A stretch of DNA of 23,591 nucleotides, taken from Candidatus Aminicenans sakinawicola JGI OTU-1. Lineage in GTDB: Bacteria > Acidobacteriota > Aminicenantia > Aminicenantales > Aminicenantaceae. Below the pieces are notes generated by a model. The model made no database searches. It had not been told where the DNA came from and was given only the letters and a program-made list of their open reading frames with translations. Made by a program: the position numbers and the translations under genes. Below, one piece after another: positions 1 to 7,817 of this stretch. Position 1 is the stretch's first letter. The number at the start of each line of letters is the position of its first letter. The stretch is from positions 1 to 23,591 of the forward strand of contig AWNV01000054.1 in assembly GCA_000493965.1 (NCBI GenBank). The letters are read 5' to 3'.

Positions 1-213
1 CCTTTCTGAGTCGGTTTCGAGGGAACCCGACAAAGTCGGACGGGCCTGATGGATGTGTGAGCACTGTATAATTAAAGGGGCGGTGTTAATGATGGCTCGG
101 GGACATTGTGGCGCTGCTTAAGATAAACACGCGGAGTTCCAGCAGAGCCGAGAAGATCGGGGAGGAAATGGCGTTAAAAATCTTAGTGGAGCGCAGACAT
201 GTCCTCAAATTCA
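1..213 (+). repeat. Dispersed repeat, copy A (left end cut by window)
   Basis: Bases 1-213 match 13049-13257 with roughly a dozen substitutions and three small indels by eye. The right end reads as the reverse complement of TGAATTTGAGGACATG, which matches the terminal inverted repeat of copy B. About 41 bp of the left end must lie outside the window. No protein-coding frame of useful length is seen. The copy lies immediately upstream of the promoter of the electron-transfer operon. It contains GTCGG (10-14), CCGAC (27-31) and GTCGG (35-39), so the middle block can pair with either neighbour. Confidence 0.85.
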
Positions 214-234
214 GGTTAAATTTGAAAAATATCC

Positions 235-264
235 TTGACAATGAAAAATTATATCTGTTATAAA
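235..264 (+). promoter_or_regulatory. Sigma-70-type promoter of the electron-transfer operon
   Basis: TTGACA at 235-240 is followed by 17 bp and TTATAA at 258-263 (or 18 bp and TATAAA at 259-264). It lies 22 bp beyond the end of repeat copy A and predicts an RNA start near 270, giving a leader of about 170 nt before the GTG at 441. The leader is very AT-rich. It holds a Shine-Dalgarno-like GAGGAGGA (312-319) with no usable start codon after it, and a palindrome at 392-407. Confidence 0.65.
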
Positions 265-391
265 TTTGTTTTAATAATATTTATAATTATAATATAATTT
301 TTTTTGTTTACGAGGAGGAATTATAACATATATAATCTTTAACGCATTTACTATCAAATACCTCCCAACCAAATTTTACATCTAACTGATA

Positions 392-407
392 TTGTGAACA
401 TTAACAA
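392..407. promoter_or_regulatory. Rex-like imperfect palindrome in the operon leader
   Basis: TTGTGAACATTAACAA has TTGT/ACAA ends and AA/TT inner bases like the redox regulator Rex operator (TTGTGAA-N4-TTCACAA type), but it is 16 bp instead of 18. Rex senses NADH/NAD and often controls NADH-linked enzymes, so the position in front of a NuoEF-type operon is suggestive. The wrong spacing keeps confidence low. Confidence 0.2.
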
Positions 408-440
408 AAATATAATCTACAATCATTTGGAGGAAAACCT

Positions 441-935
441 GTGAATATCGAAACACAAAAAGTTCAGTCTTTCATCACAAAATATAACACTGAAAAAAAG
501 GCCTTAATATCCATTTTACAGGATATCCAGAAAGAATATAATTATCTTCCCCAAGAAGCATTAAAAATTACTTCTGAAACTCTAGGAGTCCCTTTAATTG
601 ACGTTGTCGGAGCAGCAACATTTTACCGAGCATTCAGTCTCAAGCCAAGAGGAAAACACATTGTAACTGTATGCGTAGGAACTGCCTGTCATGTTAGAGG
701 AGGACCGAAAATTCTAAGAGAATTTAAAAAAGAGCTGGATATTGAAGCAGGAGAAACAACAAAAGATAAACAATTTACATTAGAAACAGTTGCCTGTTTG
801 GGATGCTGTGCTATAGGCCCTGTCGTTGTCGTTGATGGTAACTATTATGCCCAGACAAATATAAGAAAAGTTAAATCAATTTTAAAGAACTACAGAAAAA
901 AAGAGAAGGAAAATGAAGGACATCAACAAAATTAA
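441..935 (+). CDS. NuoE-like [2Fe-2S] thioredoxin-fold subunit (HydC/StnA type)
   Basis: This 164-aa protein is a small iron-sulfur subunit of the NuoE/HndA/HydC family, which passes electrons to or from the NuoF-type flavoprotein in the cytoplasm. The family's four [2Fe-2S] ligands are visible: C78 and C83 (CVGTAC) and C119 and C123 (CLGCC). The N-terminal helical region (about residues 5-65, with the GAATFYRAF stretch) and the thioredoxin-like domain (72-150) are complete, and length is normal. The start is GTG at 441, set by GGAGGA at 429-434. The gene overlaps the next one by 23 bp, so translation is probably coupled. With the following NuoF-GltD fusion and NuoG-like subunit, it fits an electron-bifurcating Stn/Bfu-type complex better than respiratory complex I, because no membrane Nuo subunits are present. 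Confidence 0.92.
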   Translation: MNIETQKVQSFITKYNTEKKALISILQDIQKEYNYLPQEALKITSETLGVPLIDVVGAATFYRAFSLKPRGKHIVTVCVGTACHVRGGPKILREFKKELDIEAGETTKDKQFTLETVACLGCCAIGPVVVVDGNYYAQTNIRKVKSILKNYRKKEKENEGHQQN

Positions 936-3900
936 CTCAATCGAAGCTTTAAAGCAAATAATAAACGATCAAATCCAAAAAAAAATATCTGATAAAAAGC
1001 CTGTTCTCATTGTTTCATCAGGAACATGTGGACAAGCACGAGGCTCTTTAGACTTAATCGAGTCTTTAGAAAAAGTAATCAAAGATGAAAATTTACATGG
1101 TAAAGTCAATATCAAAGCAACTGGATGCCACGGTTTTTGTGAAGCCGAACCCAACATTATTATCCAGCCTCAAGGTATCTTTTACCAGCATGTAAAACCA
1201 GAAGATGCGAAAGAAATCATCTTTGAAACAATTCTTAAGAACAAGATTATAGGCCGCCTCCTTGTTTCTGACCCAGTAACCGGAGAAAAAGCAGTCAAGG
1301 AAAAAGATATTCGCTTTTACAAGAAACAAAAACGCGTTGTATTAGGAGACAACGCACTTATATATCCCACCGATATTAATGACTACTTTTCCACAGGCGG
1401 CTACAGTTTCTTAGCAAAGGTTTTGGGAGGAATCAATCCTGAAGAAGTCATCGAAACTGTAAAAGCATCCGGTCTTCGAGGAAGAGGAGGAGCAGGCTTT
1501 CCAACTGGCCTAAAATGGCAGTTCGCTAGGCAGGCCAAAGGAGACGTAAAATACATCATCTGTAATGCTGATGAAGGTGACCCTGGGGCATACATGGATC
1601 GCAGTTTAATGGAAGGAAACCCTCACCGTATTCTCGAAGGGATGATAATCGGAGCTTATGCTATCGCTGCCAGAGAAGGATATATTTATATTCGCGCTGA
1701 ATATCCTCTTGCATTAAAACATATCTCTTTAGCTATCAAACAGGCAGAGCAACTGGGACTCCTTGGAGATAATATTTTGGGGACTGATTTCAGCTTGAAC
1801 ATACACATTTCCGAAGGAGCAGGAGCTTTTGTCTGTGGAGAGGAAACTGCTCTTATGGCTTCCATAGAAGGAAGAGTCGGTGAACCTCGTCAAAAACCTC
1901 CATTCCCAGCAGTGAAAGGCTTGTGGGGAAAGCCTACTAACATCAATAATGTCGAAACCTGGGGCAATATTCCTATTATCATTGATAAAGGCGCCGAGTG
2001 GTTCTCCCGTATCGGTACAAATGAAAGCAAAGGAACTAAAATATTCTCCTTAGTCGGGAAAATTAATAACACAGGGCTGGTCGAAGTTCCTATAGGAATC
2101 ACACTACGAGAAGTAATCTTTGACATCGGGGGAGGGATTCCAGGAGGAAAAAAATTTAAGGCAGTACAGACAGGAGGCCCTTCAGGCGGATGTATTCCAG
2201 CAGAGATGCTTGACTTACCCATTGATTACGACACATTGACCAAAGTCGGTTCAATCATGGGCTCGGGCGGAATGATCGTCATGGACGAGAATACATGCAT
2301 GGTGGATGTAGCTAAATATTTCCTGAATTTCCTCCGTGATGAATCATGCGGCAAATGCCTTTCCTGCCGCGAAGGCATACAGCGCATGTGGGAAATTGTT
2401 AAAGACATTTCAGAAGGAAAGGGAAAAGAAGAAGATCTTGAATTGCTCGAAGAACTGGCAAACATAGTAAAGGATGCATCCATGTGCGGGCTAGGACAAA
2501 CTGCTGCTAATCCAGTCTTGTCTACACTAAAATATTTTAAAGAAGAATACGAAGATCATATCAAACGTAAAAAATGCCCGGCTGTAGTGTGCACAGAAAT
2601 TGTGTCTTCACCCTGTCAATATGCTTGTCCAATTGACCAAGAGGCTTCTGTATATATAGCTTTAATCGCTCACGGAAAATTTAAAGAAGCCCTAAAAATT
2701 ATAAGAAAAGATAATCCTCTGCCTTCAGTTTGCGGCAGGGTCTGCCACCATCCTTGTGAAAAAGTCTGCAGGACTGGAGAATTTGGAGAACCAATTGCTA
2801 TTCGATCCCTAAAACGATTTGTCACTGATTGGGCAATAGAAAATGATTTTCGAGTACAAAACAACAACAAATCTAAAAAGGACAAAGTTGCAATCATAGG
2901 CGCGGGCCCTTCAGGTTTAACAGCAGGTTACTATCTCAGCCTAAAGGGATATCAAGCAACCATCTTTGAATCTCTACCAGTACCAGGAGGAATGATAGCA
3001 ATTGCGATTCCAGATCATAGGTTGCCCAAAAAAATATTAAATTTTGATATTGATAATATAACAAAATCAGGTGTAAAAATAAAGACAAACACAAAATTAG
3101 GTAAAGATTTCTTTATTGATGACCTGTTTAAAGAAGGATACAAAGCAGTCTTTATTGCTATTGGTGCACACAAATCAATGAAATTGAACATTCCTAATGA
3201 AGATTCAAAGGATGTTATCCAAGCAATAGAACTGCTTAAAGAAGTTAATTTAGGAAATGAAGTAGAATTAGGCGAGCGAGTTGGAATTATTGGTGGAGGA
3301 AATGCGGCTGTAGATGCAGCTCGAGTAGCTATCCGGAATAAGAATTGTAAAAACGTTACAATATTATACAGAAGAACGAGAAAGGAAATGCCTGCATTCG
3401 AGGAAGAGATAGAGAGTGCCATTGAGGAAGGAATTGGCATTAAATTTTTAACCACCCCAACAAGAGTGCTAACTCAAAATGGAAAAGTTATAGGGGTAGA
3501 ATGCATCCAGATGAAATTGGGCGATTTGGATGCCAGCGGTAGAAGAAGACCCATCCCGATCGAGGGCTCTGAATTTTCAATCGAATTAGACACGCTTATC
3601 CCTGCCATTGGCGAAAGACCCGACACATCTTTCGTAAGCGATAAAGATAACTTAAGCATTTCCAAATGGAATACTATTTTAGTTAACAAAGAAACACTTT
3701 TAACTGACCGAATGGGTGTTTTTGCCGGTGGAGATGTAGTAACCGGTCCCCGTACCGTAGTAGAAGCCATAAGCGCGGGAAAGACAGCTGCAGAATCAAT
3801 TGAAAAATATCTTGAAGGGATAAAATTAACAAAAGAATACAAACTAACCAGGCCATCTTTATATGTTGAGCCTGTCGAGCTGAGTGAAGAGGAAATCGAG

Positions 3901-4065
3901 GAAGCAAAAAGGCCCGAATTACCAAAGCTATCTGTAAAGCAAAGGCAGAAGAACTTCAAGGAAGTTGAACTGACTCTAACCGAGGAGATGGCTGTTAAGG
4001 AAGCGAGACGCTGCTTGAGATGTGAATTAGAAACTGAAGAGGGTAAAAAAGCAATAGGAAGGTAA
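913..4065 (+). CDS. NuoF-GltD fusion flavoprotein (StnB-like transhydrogenase subunit)
   Basis: This 1050-aa cytoplasmic protein joins two oxidoreductases. Residues 1-125 are a thioredoxin-like ferredoxin domain (C39, C72, C76). Residues 145-545 are a complete NuoF/HydB core: GRGGAGFPTGLKW (190-202) and the NADEGDPGAYMDR stretch for FMN and NADH, an SLBB-like part, and a [4Fe-4S] site C479-x2-C482-x2-C485 with C525. A short link with C555 and C560 leads to a GltD/NfnB-like half: cysteines C568, C572, C607, C611, C615 and C619 for Fe-S binding, FAD motif GAGPSG (663-668), a second nucleotide motif GIIGGGNAAVDAA (791-803), and the C-terminal FAD signature AGGDVVTGPRTVVEA. NuoF halves use NAD(H), and GltD/NfnB halves usually use NADP(H). 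This architecture is known from the Sporomusa-type Nfn (Stn) transhydrogenase. ATG at 913 has GAAGGA at 905-910. The final ARRCLRCELE is typical of GltD tails. Function as transhydrogenase is inferred; the fusion itself is directly visible. Confidence 0.93.
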   Translation: MKDINKINSIEALKQIINDQIQKKISDKKPVLIVSSGTCGQARGSLDLIESLEKVIKDENLHGKVNIKATGCHGFCEAEPNIIIQPQGIFYQHVKPEDAKEIIFETILKNKIIGRLLVSDPVTGEKAVKEKDIRFYKKQKRVVLGDNALIYPTDINDYFSTGGYSFLAKVLGGINPEEVIETVKASGLRGRGGAGFPTGLKWQFARQAKGDVKYIICNADEGDPGAYMDRSLMEGNPHRILEGMIIGAYAIAAREGYIYIRAEYPLALKHISLAIKQAEQLGLLGDNILGTDFSLNIHISEGAGAFVCGEETALMASIEGRVGEPRQKPPFPAVKGLWGKPTNINNVETWGNIPIIIDKGAEWFSRIGTNESKGTKIFSLVGKINNTGLVEVPIGITLREVIFDIGGGIPGGKKFKAVQTGGPSGGCIPAEMLDLPIDYDTLTKVGSIMGSGGMIVMDENTCMVDVAKYFLNFLRDESCGKCLSCREGIQRMWEIVKDISEGKGKEEDLELLEELANIVKDASMCGLGQTAANPVLSTLKYFKEEYEDHIKRKKCPAVVCTEIVSSPCQYACPIDQEASVYIALIAHGKFKEALKIIRKDNPLPSVCGRVCHHPCEKVCRTGEFGEPIAIRSLKRFVTDWAIENDFRVQNNNKSKKDKVAIIGAGPSGLTAGYYLSLKGYQATIFESLPVPGGMIAIAIPDHRLPKKILNFDIDNITKSGVKIKTNTKLGKDFFIDDLFKEGYKAVFIAIGAHKSMKLNIPNEDSKDVIQAIELLKEVNLGNEVELGERVGIIGGGNAAVDAARVAIRNKNCKNVTILYRRTRKEMPAFEEEIESAIEEGIGIKFLTTPTRVLTQNGKVIGVECIQMKLGDLDASGRRRPIPIEGSEFSIELDTLIPAIGERPDTSFVSDKDNLSISKWNTILVNKETLLTDRMGVFAGGDVVTGPRTVVEAISAGKTAAESIEKYLEGIKLTKEYKLTRPSLYVEPVELSEEEIEEAKRPELPKLSVKQRQKNFKEVELTLTEEMAVKEARRCLRCELETEEGKKAIGR

Positions 4066-4067
4066 AA

Positions 4068-4787
4068 ATGATTAATATGAAATTAAACAACTTGGAAGTC
4101 AAAGCAGAAGAAGGGTGGACCATTCTGGAAACAGCCAAATTTTACGGGCTCGAAATTCCCACTCTTTGCTACAACCCTGGTTTGAGTGTATACGGAGGAT
4201 GCCGTCTTTGTCTTGTGGAAATAGGTGAAGGAGAGAAAGCCACGCTCGCCTCCTCCTGCACATACCCTGCAGAGGAAGGACTTGTAGTCAGAACAGACAC
4301 AACAAGAGTAATTAAAGCAAGAAGAATGATGATTGAACTCATGCTCTCGATAGCTCCAAACTCAAAAGTAATCCAGGATCTGGCTTCTAAATTCGGAGTT
4401 AAACAACTCAGGTTTAAGGTCCGAAACGAAGAATGTATTCTCTGCGGACTCTGTGTACGTATGTGTGCCGAGCAAATGGACGCCCGTGCAATAGGTTTTC
4501 AAAACCGGGGACACGACAGAAAAATATCAACTCCGTTTGACATGAAATCCGACGTATGCCGACTCTGTGGAGCATGTATGTACATCTGTCCTGCATGCCA
4601 ATTAAGGTGCCAGGGCCCAAATGCAGATACAGCAGTCTGTAATGCCTGCCTGACGATGGATCCAACATGCCTGGACTATTATGATGAGCTTCAGTGCTGG
4701 ATGTACGATGCAGGCCGGTGCGGTACATGCGTGAGAGAAAAACCCGAAAAACAAGGCAGTAAAGAGCAGGCCCAGGACACCAAGTGA
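4068..4787 (+). CDS. NuoG-like ferredoxin subunit with extra C-terminal cysteines (StnC-like)
   Basis: This 239-aa protein has a plant-type [2Fe-2S] ferredoxin domain (C34, C45, C48, C64) and two four-cysteine sites, C123-x2-C126-x2-C129-x3-C133 and C164-x2-C167-x2-C170-x3-C174, as at the N-terminus of NuoG/HydA/HndD. The histidine-cysteine cluster motif normally found between them in NuoG is absent (residues 90-118 carry no Cys). There is no hydrogenase or molybdopterin domain. The last 65 residues add C177, C181, C191, C194, C201, C210, C218 and C221, enough for one or two further metal sites of unknown kind. The start ATG at 4068 is two bases after the previous stop, with AGGAAGG at 4056-4062. 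It is probably the third subunit of the complex, carrying electrons between flavin sites and ferredoxin. Confidence 0.88.
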   Translation: MINMKLNNLEVKAEEGWTILETAKFYGLEIPTLCYNPGLSVYGGCRLCLVEIGEGEKATLASSCTYPAEEGLVVRTDTTRVIKARRMMIELMLSIAPNSKVIQDLASKFGVKQLRFKVRNEECILCGLCVRMCAEQMDARAIGFQNRGHDRKISTPFDMKSDVCRLCGACMYICPACQLRCQGPNADTAVCNACLTMDPTCLDYYDELQCWMYDAGRCGTCVREKPEKQGSKEQAQDTK

Positions 4788-4852
4788 AAAATAGTAAAAT
4801 GATAAGCTTGCTTTATAATATAAACAAATGAGTAAATAAGGAGGTAATCATA

Positions 4853-6433
4853 ATGTCTTATACAAAACTCAACAGGAGTGCTGCCACTCTTACTAAGAAC
4901 AGGACAGAAGGGTCTATAAGCCCTTTCAGCGGGATGTGTGTGACCTGCGTGGATGGCTGTATCGGAATGTGCGAAATTGGGAAATCCGCCTACCGAGCCC
5001 AAGAAGTCCTCTATCCACAACCTTTTGGGATCATCACTTCAGCTTCTGAAAAAGAATATCCTGTAGACCTCTCTCATTTCAGCATAATGGGAACAGCCGC
5101 AGGAGCATATGGTGTTGAAGCTGACAGCGACAAGGCTACATTTCCTAAAGTAAACATTGAAACCAGCATCGGACATGATAAAGGAATTAAATTAAAACTT
5201 CCTTTTGTCATTCCTGGTATGGGTTCTACAAATATCGCTAAACAAAACTGGGAAGGATTAGCTATTGGAGCTGCTATCTCAGGATGCATTCTTACTATAG
5301 GTGAGAACGTATGCGGGATGGACAGAAAGTCTGAAATTAAAGATGGAAAAATTGTCCACTCTCCGGAGATGGAGAAACGAGTAAAGCTCTTCCAGGATTG
5401 GCAGCAGGATGGCTATGGAACAGTCGTCGTTCAGGCAAACATTGAAGATACTAGACTCGGAGTACAGGAATATACCATCGACAAATTGGGAGTTGAAGCT
5501 GTCGAACTGAAATGGGGTCAGGGGGCCAAGGACATCGGAGGCGAGGTTAAAATTAAGTCCCTTGAAAAAGCCCAAGAATTAAAACAGAGAGGATACATCG
5601 TTCTTCCTGATCCTGAAGATCCCAATGTAATCCGAGCTTTCGAAAAAGGGAGTTTCAAAGAGTTTGAAAGACACTCAAGGATGGGAATGGTTGAGGAAGA
5701 AAGTTTCATGCAGAGAGTTGAGGAACTGAGACGTGCTGGAGCAAAATATATAACCCTGAAAACTGGAGCTTACAGGCCTGTCGATCTAGCCCGTGCAGTG
5801 AAATTCGCTTCAAAAGCCAAGCTCGACCTGCTGACAGTTGATGGAGCTGGCGGTGGAACGGGAATGAGCCCGTGGCGCATGATGAATGAATGGGGTATTC
5901 CCAGTGTTGAAATCTGGTCCTTGCTTTATCAGTATCTCCGAAGACTGGACGAAAAAGGAGAGTATATTCCTGATGTTGCTGCTGCCGGAGGAATCACTCT
6001 TGAAGATCAAATTTTCAAGGTTCTCGCACTAGGTGCGCCCTATTTCAAACTCACAGGAATGGCTAGAGGACCAATGGCGGCCGCAATGGTAGGAAAAACC
6101 ATTGGCAAAAGAATCGAAGAAGGACAGATTCCTATCTATATAGAACGGTTCGGAAGCACAGCTGAAGACATCTTTGTCACTGCGCCAGAATTAAAGAAAA
6201 TCTTTAAAGATAAGTTCAATGAAATTCCTACAGGCGCGATGGGCCTTTACAGTTATTTCAATCGACTCAGCCAAGGCTTGCGTCAGATGATGGCAGGAAG
6301 CAGAAAGTTCAACCTGAGCTACATCACACGAAGCGATATTGCTGCTTTAACTCAAGATGCTGCACGAATAAGCGGTATTCCCCTTGTCACAGAAATAGAT
6401 AAAGAAGAAGTCGATAAAATTCTGAACAGTTAA
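4853..6433 (+). CDS. Glutamate-synthase-like FMN protein without the canonical 3Fe-4S cysteines
   Basis: This 526-aa protein belongs to the FMN-binding glutamate synthase domain family (TIM barrel). Conserved pieces are KWGQGAKDIGGEV (220-232), the TVDGAGGGTGMSP stretch (328-340), AAAGGI (377-382) and a family-like C-terminus (about 470-515). There is no glutamine amidotransferase domain. The triad C-x5-C-x4-C that binds the [3Fe-4S] cluster in glutamate synthase should follow the barrel's last strands, but no cysteine occurs after C154. Instead there is an N-terminal set C29-x2-C32-x3-C36-x3-C40 plus C145 and C154, the latter where the usual TGEGG segment has become IGENVCGMD. ATG at 4853 has a strong AAGGAGGT at 4838-4845, 65 bp after the NuoG-like gene. 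The operon position suggests a partner of the NuoF-GltD protein. Amino-acid synthesis is possible, but a different reaction is equally open. Confidence 0.85.
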   Translation: MSYTKLNRSAATLTKNRTEGSISPFSGMCVTCVDGCIGMCEIGKSAYRAQEVLYPQPFGIITSASEKEYPVDLSHFSIMGTAAGAYGVEADSDKATFPKVNIETSIGHDKGIKLKLPFVIPGMGSTNIAKQNWEGLAIGAAISGCILTIGENVCGMDRKSEIKDGKIVHSPEMEKRVKLFQDWQQDGYGTVVVQANIEDTRLGVQEYTIDKLGVEAVELKWGQGAKDIGGEVKIKSLEKAQELKQRGYIVLPDPEDPNVIRAFEKGSFKEFERHSRMGMVEEESFMQRVEELRRAGAKYITLKTGAYRPVDLARAVKFASKAKLDLLTVDGAGGGTGMSPWRMMNEWGIPSVEIWSLLYQYLRRLDEKGEYIPDVAAAGGITLEDQIFKVLALGAPYFKLTGMARGPMAAAMVGKTIGKRIEEGQIPIYIERFGSTAEDIFVTAPELKKIFKDKFNEIPTGAMGLYSYFNRLSQGLRQMMAGSRKFNLSYITRSDIAALTQDAARISGIPLVTEIDKEEVDKILNS

Positions 6434-6484
6434 ATCAAACAAATCCACTTACGGGAAAGGCTATTTAATTAGTATATACAGCCG
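6434..6484. other. Short convergent intergenic gap
   Basis: The 51 bp between the stop of the glutamate-synthase-like gene and the stop of rseP hold no clear GC-rich hairpin with a T tract on either strand. Only a weak GGCT/AGCC pairing was seen. How the two converging transcripts end is not evident from the sequence. Confidence 0.5.
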
Positions 6485-7816
6485 CTAAAAAGGAACCAGG
6501 CTCTGCCATCCGTTGGGAAGTCTTCTTACTACATCATTCAAGATTACAAATACAATCAAAAAGATAAATATTGCAAAACCGATCTGCATTATCACACGTT
6601 TAAGCTTGGCATTAAAATCTCTCCGGAATATTCCTTCAAGAATCAAGACAAAAATCAATCCCCCATCAAGAACCGGGATGGGAACCAAATTGATGATCCC
6701 AAGCTGAAGGCTTATAAGAGCTATCCAGCCCGCAAGGGCCATAAAACCCATCCTTAAGAAAACATAAGACAAATTTGCTATCTCAATGGGCCCTGCAATT
6801 TGTCGTGTTGATACTTCTCCAATTACCAAGTCCTTTAAAATGTCGACAACAAGAAAAGCAAGTTTTGTATTATCCTTGACACTCTGAATAAACGCCGGAA
6901 AGAATGCATATTTTTTAATCGATGACTTCGGTATCTGTGCAATTCCAACTTCTCCTATATCTCCTTTGTGCCTTGGTGTAACCTTATATATTAAGGTTTC
7001 TCCATTTCTCTCAATTAAAAAATCAAGTTCATTCCCTGGATTTTTTTGAATGATTTCTAAAAACTGGAAAAAATAAACCGGTTTACTATTAATAGCAAGA
7101 ATAACATCGCCCGGCAGTATCCCGGCTTTATCCGCAGGCAAACCCGGAGTTACCATCTTTACCTGTGTCAGGATTTTTCCAAAAAATCCGGCATATCCAG
7201 TCTCATATTTTGTCCTGCTTTCTGTCAAAAGCTCAACATCTATGACTTCTCCCTCCCTATTGACCTCAATGGTTATCTTCTTTTCAGGTTTGGTTCCGAC
7301 AGCTATGCTCACATCATTCCATATTTTCGTCTTCTTGTTGTTAATGCTTAATATCTCATCACCTATCTGTAAATTTGCATGCCCTGCAGGCGAATCCGGT
7401 TCTATCCAACCTATAACAGGAGTTTCTTTCTGGTATTCAGGGACAGAAGCTCCTTTCATGTTGAAAAAAGCAACCAGTACAACGGCCAGCAAAATGTTCA
7501 TGATAGGTCCCATTAATATGACAAGAAATCTCTGCCACCGCTTCGCCGCCCTAAAATCTCCAGGGACAATCTTTTTTTCCTCGTCAAGGCCTTCCTCACC
7601 GGGAAATCTCACATATCCACCCATGGGCACAAGACTTATCCTGTAGTCGGTATCTCCCTTTTTAAAACCAATAAGTCTCTTTCCATAACCAAAAGAGAAA
7701 ACCTCTACTTTGATACCTACAAGTTTTGCCATAAAAAAATGGCCAAATTCATGTACAAAGACAAGAATGCCAAATACAATCACAAAAGCAAGAATAGCTC
7801 CTAATATTGATCCCAT
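6485..7816 (-). CDS. rseP: Site-2 zinc metalloprotease RseP
   Basis: This 443-aa inner-membrane protease cuts transmembrane substrates within the bilayer, such as anti-sigma factors and signal-peptide remnants. The zinc motif HEFGH (H22, E23, H26) lies in the first membrane helix, and the second family motif, NLVPIPVLDGG, is near residue 390, followed by the last membrane helix. Two PDZ domains are visible (around 130-190, GWIEPDSPAGHANLQIGDEI, and around 200-270, PGLPADKAGILPGDVI). The start chosen is ATG at 7816, one base after the dxr stop, preceded by AAAGG. An in-frame upstream ATG would add 19 non-family residues that overlap dxr. It is the last gene of the uppS-cdsA-dxr-rseP operon, an order common in bacteria. 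Confidence 0.95.
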   Translation of the reverse strand: MGSILGAILAFVIVFGILVFVHEFGHFFMAKLVGIKVEVFSFGYGKRLIGFKKGDTDYRISLVPMGGYVRFPGEEGLDEEKKIVPGDFRAAKRWQRFLVILMGPIMNILLAVVLVAFFNMKGASVPEYQKETPVIGWIEPDSPAGHANLQIGDEILSINNKKTKIWNDVSIAVGTKPEKKITIEVNREGEVIDVELLTESRTKYETGYAGFFGKILTQVKMVTPGLPADKAGILPGDVILAINSKPVYFFQFLEIIQKNPGNELDFLIERNGETLIYKVTPRHKGDIGEVGIAQIPKSSIKKYAFFPAFIQSVKDNTKLAFLVVDILKDLVIGEVSTRQIAGPIEIANLSYVFLRMGFMALAGWIALISLQLGIINLVPIPVLDGGLIFVLILEGIFRRDFNAKLKRVIMQIGFAIFIFLIVFVILNDVVRRLPNGWQSLVPF

Positions 7817-7817
7817 T

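Noticed and set aside
90..120. Ten-codon ORF MMARG... inside the repeat as a leader peptide
   Set aside because: Copy B keeps the frame but two of three base differences change the residue, and there is no convincing ribosome binding site.
1..213. Repeat A as a known structural RNA (tmRNA, RNase P RNA, group II intron domain V) or tRNA cluster
   Set aside because: None of the diagnostic motifs I know (domain V AGC triad hairpin, tmRNA tag frame, P4 helix, T-loop GTTCGA with acceptor stem) is present.
3015..3455. Long minus-strand frames opposite the NuoF-GltD fusion and other genes
   Set aside because: They are antisense shadows of strongly conserved coding sequence and show no family motifs.
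441..4787. Respiratory complex I fragment or [FeFe]-hydrogenase operon
   Set aside because: No membrane Nuo subunits, no H-cluster motifs and a GltD fusion on the NuoF-like subunit.
6434..6484. Bidirectional terminator between convergent genes
   Set aside because: Only a 4-bp stem with a long AT-rich loop was found.
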